In this document: piece after piece, positions 1 to 9,376 of the stretch
Position numbering within the stretch: the first letter of the stretch is position 1
Layout: each line of letters opens with the position of its first letter
Assembly (NCBI RefSeq): GCF_000332495.1
Contig: NZ_AOGW02000010.1
Span: forward strand, 434,001 to 498,000
Length of the DNA: 64,000 bases
DNA from: Leptospira terpstrae serovar Hualin str. LT 11-33 = ATCC 700639
GTDB taxonomy: Bacteria; Spirochaetota; Leptospiria; Leptospirales; Leptospiraceae
Direction of reading: 5' to 3'
Translations under genes and position numbers: made by a program
Notes under the pieces: model-generated
Told to the model about the DNA's origin: nothing
The model's database searches: none
The model's input: the letters and a program-made list of their open reading frames with translations, nothing else

Positions 1-820
1 ATCTTACTGTTTCATAAACTAAAAGTAAGGGCTGTGGTCGGAATGGGTGGGTATTCTAGTTTACCCCGCCATTCTTTACGCGATACTTTTTCGAAAAAAA
101 TTATATCTTTGTGAACAAAACTGTGTTCCAGGAAAAATTACACGTATCTTTGCTCGGTTTTCCGAAAAACTCGCATTCAGTTTTCCCTTAGCCGAAGGAT
201 ATTCTATTTCTGGAAAAACGATAGGTAATCCCATTCGTAAGCGGGTGATCCCAGAACAATTAAACATCAGACAAAACGAAAACTTACATGAAGGAAGAAA
301 GAATACGGTCAATGTCCTCGTTCTTGGCGGATCCCAAGGGGCAAGACAACTCAACCAAATGATTTTAAAAGCAATGGAGAATCCGGAGATTGCAAACAAA
401 TATAAATTTCGTTTGTTAACGGGTACTTCTTTGTATGAAGAAACCAAACGTAAATCCGTGGGAGATGCAGAAATCATTTCTTATGCAAACGATATGAAAC
501 CCAATTATGAATGGGCAAACATTGTGGTTGCAAGGTCTGGTGCCGGAGTTCTTGCGGAATGTTTGGTTTTTGGTCTTCCGATGATTCTGATTCCTTACCC
601 TTATGCTGCCGACAACCACCAAAAAGAAAATGCAAACTATATTGAATCACAAGGTGCAGCAGTTACCATTCATTCTACTTCGGAAGATCCGACAAGGCTT
701 GTGCAGATTTTACTCGGATGGAAGGATCATTCAGAAATTCTCCGAGAAATGGGACATACCTCTCTCGCACTTTCTAATGTTAATGCGGCCTACCAAACAG
801 TTTCCTATTTTTTTCACTAA
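1..820 (+). CDS. murG: MurG glycosyltransferase, 3' part, with an apparent one-base frameshift
   Basis: MurG adds GlcNAc to undecaprenyl-PP-MurNAc-pentapeptide to make lipid II on the inner face of the cytoplasmic membrane. The 5' end is outside the window. Bases 1-66 read in frame 1 and give the family signature VVGMGGYSSLP. The matching continuation AILYAILF and the conserved CEQN motif are in the frame that starts at base 68. Dropping one C from the CCCC run at 64-67 joins them as SSLPAILYAILF. The rest is intact, including the UDP-GlcNAc-binding region (VLGGSQGARQLN, RSGAGVLAE) and the normal C-terminus. murC follows 20 bases later, as expected in a cell-wall cluster. MurG is essential in bacteria studied, so a sequence error is the likeliest cause, but a strain mutation cannot be excluded. 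An ATG at 47 lies inside the domain and is not a credible start. Confidence 0.9.
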
Positions 821-840
821 ACAAAATTGAAGTTTTAACA

Positions 841-2268
841 ATGAAAGGTCCTATATTATTTTTGGGAATTGGGGGGAGTGGGATGTCAAGCCTTGCCCAT
901 ATGGCACTCGACTTAAAACTTCCCGTCCTCGGTTATGACAAAAAAAAATCAGAAACAACTGAATACTTAGAAAAACGCGGAGCCATTATCAAAAATGATA
1001 TCACAAAGATTCCATTAGAGGGAATTGAGATGGTAGTTTTTAGTTCAGCCATCAATGATAAACACAAACAAGTGTTTGATGAAATAAAAAACAAAAAGAT
1101 TCCCTTAAAACATAGATCTGAATTTATGCATCTTTTGGTTTCCAACCAAAAATCCATTTCCGTTGCTGGTAGTCATGGTAAAACTTCAACAACAACTATG
1201 GTTTCTCAAATTCTTACAGAATTGGGAATGGATCCAACCATTATGATTGGTGGTGATACTAGTCTTTTGGAAAAACGAGGTGGGAAAATAGGAACAGGAA
1301 AGTATGCTGTTTACGAATCAGACGAATCAGACGGAACCTTTCTTGGTCACAAAGCCTCCATCCGTCTTTTGACCAATATTGATAATGACCACTTGGATTA
1401 TTACAAAACCAGAGAACGTTTAGAAGCTGCCTTTTTTGAATATATCGCTTTTGGTACGGCAGGGGATTCTGTATTGTATGCCAATGATCCAGGGATACGG
1501 GATGTCCTTCTTCATAAAACTAAGAACCTACAAGTTTCGCAAGACTTTCGACTTTATCTTTGTATCGAAAAACAAGAGATAAAGTCGGATTGGTTTCTTT
1601 CGTTAGAAACAATACTTAGGAACCAACTCATTCCGGTAATTTATGAAATTAAAGAAGATATTCTGGAATTTGATTTTCCTGGATTCGTAACGCTTTCATT
1701 ACAACTTCCTTATCCTGGGGTTCATTATCTTACGAATGGCCTGGTTGCTCTAGTCGGAGCCTTTGTGGCAGGTGTTTCCCCAGAGTTATCTGTTGAAATC
1801 CTATCACGTTATATTGGAGTCAAACGGAGGCAAGAAATCCTAGGAAATTGGAATGAAGTGACGGTAATGGATGATTACGGTCACCACCCCACAGAAATTG
1901 CGATGGTCATTCGGTCCTTAAAAAATAAACTCAAATCAGATGGAAAACTTGTGGTTCTATTCCAACCGCATCGTTACACCCGCACACAGCTGTTAGTCAA
2001 GGAATTAGCTGAATCTCTATCCCTTGCGGAAACTCTCATGATTCTTCCCATTTATTCTGCAGGTGAATCACCCATTCCTGGAATTACTCATAAATCATTT
2101 TTACCATTCCTGACTACGAAAAATGCAGAATTTTTAATAGGAGAAATGGATTTGGATTTAATTTCAATTAAATCCAAATTGAAACCAAGGGACATGTTAC
2201 TTTGTTTAGGTGCAGGGAATGTGAGAGATTGGGGTCTTCAGTTATTGGAAGACAAATCGCAGTTATAA
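841..2268 (+). CDS. murC: UDP-N-acetylmuramate--L-alanine ligase (MurC)
   Basis: MurC is a cytoplasmic Mur ligase that uses ATP to join L-alanine to UDP-MurNAc, the first step of stem-peptide assembly. The 475 residues match the family length. An N-terminal Rossmann-like domain opens with GIGGSGMSSLAH, which is diagnostic of MurC. The ATP loop is GSHGKTSTT near residue 115, and YESDESDGTF follows in the central domain. The C-terminal domain carries DDYGHHPTEI and FQPHRYTRT, both typical of MurC. It lies 20 bases after murG and is probably co-transcribed with it. Its stop codon abuts that of the convergent purK: both reading frames use bases 2263-2268, leaving no room for an intergenic terminator. 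Confidence 0.97.
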   Translation: MKGPILFLGIGGSGMSSLAHMALDLKLPVLGYDKKKSETTEYLEKRGAIIKNDITKIPLEGIEMVVFSSAINDKHKQVFDEIKNKKIPLKHRSEFMHLLVSNQKSISVAGSHGKTSTTTMVSQILTELGMDPTIMIGGDTSLLEKRGGKIGTGKYAVYESDESDGTFLGHKASIRLLTNIDNDHLDYYKTRERLEAAFFEYIAFGTAGDSVLYANDPGIRDVLLHKTKNLQVSQDFRLYLCIEKQEIKSDWFLSLETILRNQLIPVIYEIKEDILEFDFPGFVTLSLQLPYPGVHYLTNGLVALVGAFVAGVSPELSVEILSRYIGVKRRQEILGNWNEVTVMDDYGHHPTEIAMVIRSLKNKLKSDGKLVVLFQPHRYTRTQLLVKELAESLSLAETLMILPIYSAGESPIPGITHKSFLPFLTTKNAEFLIGEMDLDLISIKSKLKPRDMLLCLGAGNVRDWGLQLLEDKSQL

Positions 2269-3393
2269 ATCATGAAAGAGGGGATTTACCTCATCTAAAT
2301 TTCCTTTAAAGTTCATATGGCCCATCTTTCTTCCTTTTTTTGCTTCTGCTTTTCCATAAAGATGCAATTGGTATCTGTCATCTTTCAACAGAGAACGAGC
2401 TCTCAGCAAACTTTCCTGATATTCATTCCCTAAAATATTTTTCATCAGTGTCGGCTTTGGCCTAACATCCGTTGGGGGAAGATTTCCAGTAATCGAAGCT
2501 ACATGCAAATGAAACTGCGAAAAACTTTGGCAATCTTGAGTGAAATGTCCAGTGTTATGAGGTCTTGGAGCAAATTCATTTAAGTAGAGATGATTTTCTT
2601 TTAAAAAGAATTCCACACCCAAGGTTCCCACATAATCCAAGGATTCTGCAAGTTTAGAAGCCATCTCAATGGCCTCCAGATTTAGGCCTGCTGGAATTCG
2701 GGCAGGATAAATAGAAAGATCTAAAATATGATTTTTGTGTTCATTTTCAACTGCCCCATAACAGACGATATCCCCACTTTGAAAACGAGTGAGGATGATA
2801 CTGATTTCCTTTTGAAACGGAATTACTTCTTCTATTAAATATTCTTCATCACCTACAGGAAATGCTTTCTCTAAAAAATCTTCATATTGACTTTTTTCCT
2901 GAACTTTAACCTGTCCTTTACCATCATAACCAAACCGTAAAGTTTTGATGATCCAAGGGTAGGGAATGGCAATTTCAAATTTAGTTGTTTCTTTTGTTAG
3001 GTGGAAAAACTCTGCTGTACGAAAACCTAACTTACGAAAGTGAGTTTTTTCTAAATACCGGTCTTGGGCAATGACAAGGGCCTTGGGAGGTGGAAATATT
3101 TTAATTTGTTTCGTTTGCGATTCTAAAAACTCTAAAGTGGATTTGGGAATATTTTCAAATTCGAAACTCAATACATCTAATTTTGAAAGAAATGTATTTA
3201 GATTAGTTAAATCTTCGTAGGCACCTATTGTTGCTTTTGCACCAGCCTTTTCAGAAGGAGAGTCGATGTCTGGGGAGTAACAGTAAGACTCATAACCCAA
3301 GGGAAGGGCCTCTAAACACATCATCTGACCCAGTTGACCCGAGCCCAAAACACCAATTTTAAAATTCCGATTTTCTTTAGAGGAGTTGGTCAT
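2263..3393 (-). CDS. purK: N5-carboxyaminoimidazole ribonucleotide synthase (PurK)
   Basis: PurK is an ATP-grasp enzyme that carboxylates AIR with bicarbonate to N5-CAIR in purine synthesis. PurE then uses this unstable product. The 376 residues start with [12 protein letters not shown], the PurK N-terminal signature. ATP-grasp elements follow ([24 protein letters not shown]) and then the metal-binding stretch [12 protein letters not shown]. The start lies inside the last codons of purE, a 17-base overlap in another frame, so the two are translated together. Order on this strand is murF, purE, purK. Confidence 0.97.
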   Translation of the reverse strand: MTNSSKENRNFKIGVLGSGQLGQMMCLEALPLGYESYCYSPDIDSPSEKAGAKATIGAYEDLTNLNTFLSKLDVLSFEFENIPKSTLEFLESQTKQIKIFPPPKALVIAQDRYLEKTHFRKLGFRTAEFFHLTKETTKFEIAIPYPWIIKTLRFGYDGKGQVKVQEKSQYEDFLEKAFPVGDEEYLIEEVIPFQKEISIILTRFQSGDIVCYGAVENEHKNHILDLSIYPARIPAGLNLEAIEMASKLAESLDYVGTLGVEFFLKENHLYLNEFAPRPHNTGHFTQDCQSFSQFHLHVASITGNLPPTDVRPKPTLMKNILGNEYQESLLRARSLLKDDRYQLHLYGKAEAKKGRKMGHMNFKGNLDEVNPLFHDL

Positions 3394-3874
3394 TTTTAGA
3401 AAGTGCTAACTTGCGGTTATTATCTGCATAAGATTCTAATTTTTTATGAAGATCAAAATCAAGTAAAGAAAGAATCCGAACAGCAAGTAATCCTGCGTTG
3501 GCGGCACCACTGGTTCCAATGGCCAAAGTAGCAACAGGTACTCCTTTTGGCATCTGGACAATCGATAATAAACTATCCATTCCATTGAGTGCTTTAGATT
3601 GCACCGGAACACCTAAGACTGGTAAAGTGGTAAGTGATGCAGTCATACCAGGCAAATGAGCAGCTCCACCAGCACCAGCAATGATCACAGCAAATCCATT
3701 TTGTTTTGCCTGTTTTGCAAACTCAACCATCCGTTCTGGAGAACGATGTGCTGATACAATTTCCTTTTCAAAAGGAATTCCAAACTCTGTCAAAATTTCG
3801 CAGGCTTCCTTCATAGTTTCCCAATCGGAATGGGAACCCATAATGACAGCTACTTTTGGTTGATTTGTGGGCAT
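3377..3874 (-). CDS. purE: N5-carboxyaminoimidazole ribonucleotide mutase (PurE)
   Basis: PurE converts N5-CAIR to CAIR in the cytoplasm and is the functional partner of the overlapping purK. The protein has 165 residues, the normal size for class I PurE. Visible signatures are GSHSDWETM near the N-terminus, SAHRSPERM containing the active-site histidine, and the glycine-rich [11 protein letters not shown]. Presence of purK next to it supports a class I mutase rather than a class II AIR carboxylase. It starts 30 bases after the end of murF and probably shares a transcript with it. Confidence 0.97.
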   Translation of the reverse strand: MPTNQPKVAVIMGSHSDWETMKEACEILTEFGIPFEKEIVSAHRSPERMVEFAKQAKQNGFAVIIAGAGGAAHLPGMTASLTTLPVLGVPVQSKALNGMDSLLSIVQMPKGVPVATLAIGTSGAANAGLLAVRILSLLDFDLHKKLESYADNNRKLALSKNDQLL

Positions 3875-3904
3875 ACGTGTAATCTAGGAAAGGTCAAATC
3901 TTCA

Positions 3905-5284
3905 TCAACCCTTAAATGTTTCTAAGGCGATTACAATTCTTTCCATTTTCATAGACCGAGATCCCTTAACGAGTAAAACTGAATTTTTGGGTACCGTTGT
4001 TTTTACAAATTGGATTAGGTCTTCCACTTCTGTAAAACATTTGGCCCCAGGAACTTTTTTTACCATTGGCTTCGTTTCTTCGCCAAATCCAAGTAAGATA
4101 CCTTTCCCAATTCGTTGGATTTCTTTTCCGACCTCTTCATGGTAGTATTTAGAAAATTTGCCGAGTTCTTTCATCGATCCTAAAATCCAAACAATATTTC
4201 GATTCCCGGCAAACTGTTCGGCAGCACCTATACTAGACAACATGGATTCAGGATTGGCATTATAACAATCATCGATGATGGTAAAATAACCTTTGTTGAT
4301 ATTCAATCGTTTGTCAGGACTTTTGTAATTTTGAATTGTATTTACCATTTGATCTGGATCGATTTGGAAATAAGATCCAACAGCCAACATTCCCCTAACA
4401 TTACTGAGAAGTTTTGTGCCAGGAAGTCTCCACTGGATTTCTTTTCCTTTCCACTCCAACAGAAATCCAGTGCTTTCTATTTTTTTTACTTTTAAATTTG
4501 GTTTTTCTTTGTGGTTCCAAACGATAAGTTTGATCTTTTGTTTTTTAGTTCTCAGTTTTGCCCGATATAAAAAATCAAGATCGTCAGGGACAAAGAGAAC
4601 TGAGCTTTCTGCCATTCCGGAAATGATATCTATTTTTTCCTCAGCAATGGCCTCTCTTGATTTTAGATTTTCAATATGGGCGGAACCAATATTTGTGATA
4701 AGGGCATGGGTGGGCTTTGTTATCCGGGAGAGTCTAGCGATTTCTCCTCTGTGATTCATTCCCAATTCACAAATGACCACACGTGTTTCTTCCGTGATTC
4801 GAAATAAAGTAAAGGGAAGACCAATTTCATTGTTATAATTTTTTTCCGTTACAACTAGGGACTTTTGCTTAAGAAAACCAAATAAACCACCTAATAAATC
4901 TTTGGTGGTGGTTTTTCCAGAGGATCCGGTTACGGCAAGGATCATTGGTTTAAATCTCATTCTGTGATAAGAGGCAATAACTCCCAGGGCTAACAAACAA
5001 TCGGAAACTACTATGGCTTTTGATTGATCCGCATTCGATAGGGTTTTCAAGATCGGGTGGTTTTTTTCACAAAGAAAGGCAGTGGCCCCTTTGGATAAGG
5101 CATCAGGGATAAACTCATGACCATCTCTTGTTCCTCGCAAAGGAACAAACAAAGAGCGAGCTTTGGTTTCGGAAGAAGAGGTTGTGATCCATCGAAAAGT
5201 AGGGTTGTCTGTTCGTTTCCAATCTTGGTCTTTGGAAAACAAACTTAGAATAGTTGACAGGGAATATTCAAATGGTGCGATCAT
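3905..5284 (-). CDS. murF: UDP-MurNAc-tripeptide--D-alanyl-D-alanine ligase (MurF)
   Basis: MurF uses ATP to add D-Ala-D-Ala to the UDP-MurNAc-tripeptide, the last cytoplasmic step of the precursor. The 459 residues show the Mur-ligase order: an N-terminal domain with SLFVPLRGTRDGHEF, the ATP loop GSSGKTTTKD near residue 118, EKNYNNEIGLP (typical of MurF), ELGMNHRGEI, and a C-terminal domain with DDCYNANPESM. It heads the leftward murF-purE-purK run. The gene is divergent from the oxidoreductase at 5336, and the 51 bases between them must hold both promoters. I could not pick convincing -10/-35 pairs there. Confidence 0.97.
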   Translation of the reverse strand: MIAPFEYSLSTILSLFSKDQDWKRTDNPTFRWITTSSSETKARSLFVPLRGTRDGHEFIPDALSKGATAFLCEKNHPILKTLSNADQSKAIVVSDCLLALGVIASYHRMRFKPMILAVTGSSGKTTTKDLLGGLFGFLKQKSLVVTEKNYNNEIGLPFTLFRITEETRVVICELGMNHRGEIARLSRITKPTHALITNIGSAHIENLKSREAIAEEKIDIISGMAESSVLFVPDDLDFLYRAKLRTKKQKIKLIVWNHKEKPNLKVKKIESTGFLLEWKGKEIQWRLPGTKLLSNVRGMLAVGSYFQIDPDQMVNTIQNYKSPDKRLNINKGYFTIIDDCYNANPESMLSSIGAAEQFAGNRNIVWILGSMKELGKFSKYYHEEVGKEIQRIGKGILLGFGEETKPMVKKVPGAKCFTEVEDLIQFVKTTVPKNSVLLVKGSRSMKMERIVIALETFKG

Positions 5285-5335
5285 AGCTTCTATGCCAGTT
5301 TCTTTCAGAAAGAAAGATTTGGAAGAAAAAGATAA

Positions 5336-6373
5336 ATGAAACGATCCAAAATCAAGACCATTCTGATTGGCCTAGGACGGATTGGATCCCAATTGGAAAC
5401 GGATCCATTGCGAAAAAAACCTTGCACGCATATGGGGGTGGTTTCCTCCGAATGGGGAAAAGAGCGGTTTGAGTTTGTTTTAGGGTTGGATTCAAATGTT
5501 GAAAAATGTGAATCCTTTCAATTGTATTGGAATGCAAAGGCAGAAAACGTAAATGCCAATCCTTCCCAAGTTGCCTTACCCAAATCCCTCCAATTAGCAA
5601 TCATTTCTACACCTAGTGCTTCCCATGAAGACTGGGCCATACACTGCATCCGCCAAGGGATTCCCAACCTTCTCATCGAAAAGCCAGTAGCCCTCACAGA
5701 GACAGGCGCCAAACGAATTCAAAAACTTGCGAAGAAAAACAATACCCGAATTTGGATTAACCACGAAAGAAGATACCACCCAAGTTACCAATTTGTAAAA
5801 GACCAACTAACAAAGGGAAAATTTGGAATTTTAAAATCCATTCGGGCTTCGGTTTTTACCTCTGCCAAAAATCCTGGCCTTGCTTTTTCAAAACTCGGAG
5901 GAGGTCCTTTACTCCATGACGGCACTCATGCAGTGGATCTTATCCATTGGCTACTTGGAAAACCCCAGTTAATGGGTTCTAAATTAGAAAGACCTAAAAA
6001 AAATTCCATAGAATCAAGAGCCGTAGCCTGGTTTCAAACAAAAGCGGGTGTGGATGTTTTTATCGATGTATCAGGCGAAAGAGAATATTTTCAATTTGAA
6101 CTCGACATCCATACTGACTCACACAGAATCATTTGTTCCAATGATGGGTTTCAGTTTTTCCAGTCCGAAACATCCAAGTTGTATAAAGGATTTCGGAGTT
6201 TAGTTCCCTTTCTTCCTCCCCAGTTTCCTAAACCAGAATCTGCCAACGCATTTCTTGGAATTTACAATGAAATTTACGAAGTGATTCGGGGAAAAAAACA
6301 AACGATGGAAGGGACTCTCTCTGACAATATTGAAATTCTAAATATGATAGAATCAATTTATAGGCGAAAATAA
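5336..6373 (+). CDS. Gfo/Idh/MocA-family NAD(P)-dependent oxidoreductase
   Basis: This is probably a cytoplasmic NAD(P)-dependent dehydrogenase acting on a sugar or related polyol; the substrate cannot be read from the sequence. The 345 residues begin with the Rossmann motif IGLGRIGSQLE. The family signature EKPVALTE, with its conserved lysine, is near residue 118. HDGTHAVDLIHWLLG in the C-terminal half resembles the region holding the catalytic histidine. Its stop and the start of the UbiB-like gene share one base (TAATG), so the two are coupled. Position beside cell-wall genes hints at envelope or nucleotide-sugar work, but this is only context. Confidence 0.85.
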   Translation: MKRSKIKTILIGLGRIGSQLETDPLRKKPCTHMGVVSSEWGKERFEFVLGLDSNVEKCESFQLYWNAKAENVNANPSQVALPKSLQLAIISTPSASHEDWAIHCIRQGIPNLLIEKPVALTETGAKRIQKLAKKNNTRIWINHERRYHPSYQFVKDQLTKGKFGILKSIRASVFTSAKNPGLAFSKLGGGPLLHDGTHAVDLIHWLLGKPQLMGSKLERPKKNSIESRAVAWFQTKAGVDVFIDVSGEREYFQFELDIHTDSHRIICSNDGFQFFQSETSKLYKGFRSLVPFLPPQFPKPESANAFLGIYNEIYEVIRGKKQTMEGTLSDNIEILNMIESIYRRK

Positions 6374-8007
6374 TGAATTCAAAACAAAACAGGTCTGCTT
6401 CTATATATATTTTTGTAATCAAAACATGGGTGGAATATCTTGTCTTAACAAAAATCAGACGAAAATTAAGAAGTAAGTCCAAATATGAATCACTTCGGAT
6501 TCGGTTTTTGAAACGAAAAGGGAAAGAAACAAAAATCCTTTTCTTTCAGTTAGGTGGAGTTTATATCAAAATTGGCCAATTTGTCAGTAATTTATTCCAT
6601 GTTTTACCTGAAGAATTTTTATGGGAACTCCAAGACTTACAAGATAAAATCCCACCAAGAAAATTTGAAGATATAGACAAACGTTGGATCAGTGATTACG
6701 GAAAATCAATGAACGAAATTTTCACTGACCTGGACAAAACATCCTATGCCAGTGCCTCGACCGCCCAAGTTCATATCGGTTACTACAATGATAAAAAAGT
6801 AGCGATAAAAACTTTGTACCCTGGAATCGAAGAAGATGCCATCCGGGATTTAAAAACCATTGCAAGAGTTCTCTGGATCATTGATAGATTTGTATTTAAA
6901 ATTTCTGCTAAAGAAGTAACTGAACAATTACAATCCATGATTCGAGCAGAACTTGACCTTCGTAGCGAATTAAAAAACTTAAAATACACCAAACAACTAT
7001 TTGCTCTAGAAAAAGATTTTTATTTTCCAAATCCTATCGATGAACTTTGTAACAAACATACTTTAGTGACCGAGTTTGTGGAAGGAAAGAAAATTTATGA
7101 ATTGGGAGTTTTAGAATCTCACACAAAAAAAAATCCCAATTTAGAAAAATTGGTTAGGGCTTATATCCTAATGATTTTTGAATACAGATTCTTTCATGCC
7201 GATCCTCATCCTGGAAATTTGATTTTTATGGAAACAGGGGAACTATGTTTTATCGATTTTGGTGCCGTTCAATCCATCTCAGAAGAAGAAACCCGCATTT
7301 TAGAAAGAATTCTCATTGGTGCTATGCGAAAAGACTACCACCTAATCACAGAGTCCTTATTTGAACTCGGAGCTGTGACAGAGTCATTATCGAAAGAAGA
7401 ACTCATTCAAATTGTAAAGTATTCCCTGGAAAAACTGAATCGAATTTTGGATTCGACTGACCACTTTCGCAATATTGGATTTGATACACTTCGTCCCGCA
7501 GAAGACCTTCGGTTTCTAAAGGAAATCCAGGTAAGTCTGAAACGCCTCCTTTCTAGCCTAAAACTTCCACCAAATTTTCTTAGTCTTCACCGCGTACTTG
7601 CCCTGTTACTCGGAAACTCATCTTATTTAGACCCAACACGCTCTATGATCGATTATGCTGAAAAACCGTTTTCACAAATTGTTTTGAAAGGAAGTTCCTT
7701 AAAAAAACTTTGGAAGGATGAAGGGGAAGAATTCATTACAAGCCTGTTTTCATTACCGAAAGAACTAAATGAATTTTTATACAAATGGAACCGAGGAGAG
7801 TTCCAAACCCCTGATTCCACAAGAAAAGAGGAGTTACGACTAAAAGAGATTTTTACCTTTGGGGCACTTGGTTCGATATTTTTCTTTTTCGGAATGTATT
7901 ATTCGGAAAAATTATGGAAAGAACCAAGCATATTATTTTATATACTATCAGGACTTTGTTTTTGGTCTTTAGCCAAGTCAAGTCTCAGTTATTGGAAACA
8001 AAAATAA
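6373..8007 (+). CDS. ABC1/UbiB-family protein kinase-like ATPase
   Basis: UbiB/ADCK proteins are kinase-fold ATPases that support isoprenoid-lipid metabolism, classically ubiquinone synthesis. The 544 residues show the family features in order: KIGQF, the KxGQ motif near residue 61, followed by LQDLQDKIPP; the alanine/serine loop ASASTAQVH that replaces the normal P-loop; the lysine of VAIKTLYPG; HADPHPGNL as catalytic loop; and IDFGAVQ as the metal-binding DFG. Two hydrophobic segments at the C-terminus (around 490-510 and 517-535) suggest membrane anchoring. Leptospires are usually considered menaquinone users, so the role may lie outside ubiquinone. The gene is coupled to the preceding oxidoreductase and followed after 18 bases by lspA. 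Confidence 0.88.
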   Translation: MNSKQNRSASIYIFVIKTWVEYLVLTKIRRKLRSKSKYESLRIRFLKRKGKETKILFFQLGGVYIKIGQFVSNLFHVLPEEFLWELQDLQDKIPPRKFEDIDKRWISDYGKSMNEIFTDLDKTSYASASTAQVHIGYYNDKKVAIKTLYPGIEEDAIRDLKTIARVLWIIDRFVFKISAKEVTEQLQSMIRAELDLRSELKNLKYTKQLFALEKDFYFPNPIDELCNKHTLVTEFVEGKKIYELGVLESHTKKNPNLEKLVRAYILMIFEYRFFHADPHPGNLIFMETGELCFIDFGAVQSISEEETRILERILIGAMRKDYHLITESLFELGAVTESLSKEELIQIVKYSLEKLNRILDSTDHFRNIGFDTLRPAEDLRFLKEIQVSLKRLLSSLKLPPNFLSLHRVLALLLGNSSYLDPTRSMIDYAEKPFSQIVLKGSSLKKLWKDEGEEFITSLFSLPKELNEFLYKWNRGEFQTPDSTRKEELRLKEIFTFGALGSIFFFFGMYYSEKLWKEPSILFYILSGLCFWSLAKSSLSYWKQK

Positions 8008-8025
8008 ACGGACCATTTTTAATTT

Positions 8026-8586
8026 ATGAATCTACCTAAAACCCCATTTTTTTCGGTCTTTAAACCAGGTTATCTTGCTTTTGTTGCATTGGGACTATTC
8101 TTAGATTTAACATCTAAATATATCATCATTACTAAAATGTTGGCTCACGAAAGTATTCCCGTGTTAGGTGATTTTTTCCGATTGTCATTAACTTTCAATA
8201 CAGGGTTTGTGTTTGGACTTTTTCAAGACAATGCCTTACCGTCACTATTTGCCACTGGATTTGCAATTGTATTTCTTATCTTCTACCGCTGGCAAAATGC
8301 TGATTTAGGAAATGCTTGGGGCTGGAATTTTGTTATGGCAGGAGCTTTTGGTAACTTTTTAGATAAGTTTTTTGTAAAAATTCCTGGTGTTGGTTTTCGA
8401 TTTGGGTTCACTCCCGAAAAACCAGGAATCGAATACATCGGTGTGGTGGATTTTTTAGACTTTGAATGGCCTGATTTTTTACTTTTTGATCGATGGCCTG
8501 CATTCAACGTTGCAGATTCTTGTGTGTCAATTGGAATCGTAATTCTCCTTCTCACTATGGATTGGAAAGAATTAGATAAAAAATAG
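8026..8586 (+). CDS. lspA: Lipoprotein signal peptidase (LspA), slightly divergent
   Basis: LspA is the inner-membrane aspartic protease that cleaves prolipoproteins before the lipidated cysteine. The 186 residues contain four hydrophobic segments. Conserved blocks are [10 protein letters not shown] (residues 57-66), [10 protein letters not shown] (107-115) and [11 protein letters not shown] (160-170). The catalytic aspartates are D113 and D164. The usual N-L-I-D-R around the first aspartate reads N-F-L-D-K here, and a loop of about 25 residues sits between the two aspartates. Several lipoproteins encoded in this window have loose spirochaete lipoboxes, which would be its substrates. It ends the rightward operon; a strong inverted repeat follows 36 bases later. 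Confidence 0.93.
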   Translation: MNLPKTPFFSVFKPGYLAFVALGLFLDLTSKYIIITKMLAHESIPVLGDFFRLSLTFNTGFVFGLFQDNALPSLFATGFAIVFLIFYRWQNADLGNAWGWNFVMAGAFGNFLDKFFVKIPGVGFRFGFTPEKPGIEYIGVVDFLDFEWPDFLLFDRWPAFNVADSCVSIGIVILLLTMDWKELDKK

Positions 8587-8622
8587 AAAACTTAAATATT
8601 ATTATTTTTACTTAGAAAAAAT

Positions 8623-8659
8623 ACAATCGGAATCATTCTAAAGGAAAGATTCCGATTGT
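8623..8659. terminator. Bidirectional intrinsic terminator between lspA and the nitrilase-like gene
   Basis: A perfect 12-bp inverted repeat (ACAATCGGAATC at 8623-8634 and its complement at 8648-8659) has a 13-base loop. An A-run precedes it and a T-rich stretch follows. It sits exactly between two convergent genes, so it can stop transcription from both sides. Confidence 0.8.
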
Positions 8660-8665
8660 TTGTAT

Positions 8666-9376
8666 TTACAATAAATAACTTCTCATTACATTTACAGACA
8701 AAGTTTTAAACACATCTTTATCTTCTTCCACTTTTCCCACTTTCCAATTGATCCCAGAAGGCGAGGCATAGAGACTGCGAGCAGGTTTTCCTTCAGATGG
8801 TCCGCAAACACGGATTAAATGGATGGATTTTTCTTTAGCAAGAGATTCAAAGTAGGTAAGATCTTCTTCATAAGAACGTTTTTCATCAGCATAGGATAAA
8901 TAAAATATAATTTCTATGTCTTCTTTTTTGAATTCTTTCCAAATGGCTTCATTTTCTAAGTCTTCACCGACAAGAAGTCCAAACCGAAGTCCACCCATAA
9001 TAAAGATAGATTCTGTTTTTCCAGGAACCACACCAGGTTCTTTAGAGGCTGAGGGTGATTTTTTCTCATAAAAATCAACTAAAACCAAAGATTGAACAAT
9101 GGGAAGAGCCGAAACCAAATGTCCTTCCTCATTTTTTCTATAGTGGCTTCCTCCCAGTATGACACCAGGAAATGTTTCTGAAATTTCTAATAAATGGTCT
9201 TGGTATTCTTTTTCGTGTTTGGCGGCGTTTTCTGGTGATTCACTTTGAAAGAAATGTGGGAAACCTTCTGGTAAAATTAAAAAATGTGCCTTACTTTGTT
9301 GGATTTTTGAAATTTCCTCAGGGCTAATGCGTTTGTGTAAGTTCTTTTGGTAAATTGCGATTTTGATGACTGCCAT
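8666..9376 (-). CDS. Nitrilase-superfamily (carbon-nitrogen hydrolase) protein lacking the catalytic cysteine
   Basis: The 236-residue protein follows the nitrilase-superfamily fold. LPEGF places the catalytic glutamate at E37, the YEKK stretch gives the lysine at 105/106, and a central strand reads GLRFGLLVGEDLE. In active members that strand ends in a cysteine (pattern G-x-x-x-C-x-D). Here the position is Gly137, coded GGT, one base from TGT. Without the nucleophile it should not hydrolyse amides or nitriles by the usual mechanism, so it may be a binding or regulatory protein. Its start overlaps the stop of the upstream 637-residue gene by one base (TAATG), so both are translated from one message. 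Fold call is good; lack of activity is inference. Confidence 0.75.
   Translation of the reverse strand: MAVIKIAIYQKNLHKRISPEEISKIQQSKAHFLILPEGFPHFFQSESPENAAKHEKEYQDHLLEISETFPGVILGGSHYRKNEEGHLVSALPIVQSLVLVDFYEKKSPSASKEPGVVPGKTESIFIMGGLRFGLLVGEDLENEAIWKEFKKEDIEIIFYLSYADEKRSYEEDLTYFESLAKEKSIHLIRVCGPSEGKPARSLYASPSGINWKVGKVEEDKDVFKTLSVNVMRSYLL

Noticed and set aside
5231..5243. LexA-like TTTG-N5-CAAA sequence
   Set aside because: It lies inside the murF coding region about 40 bases after its start codon and is probably chance.
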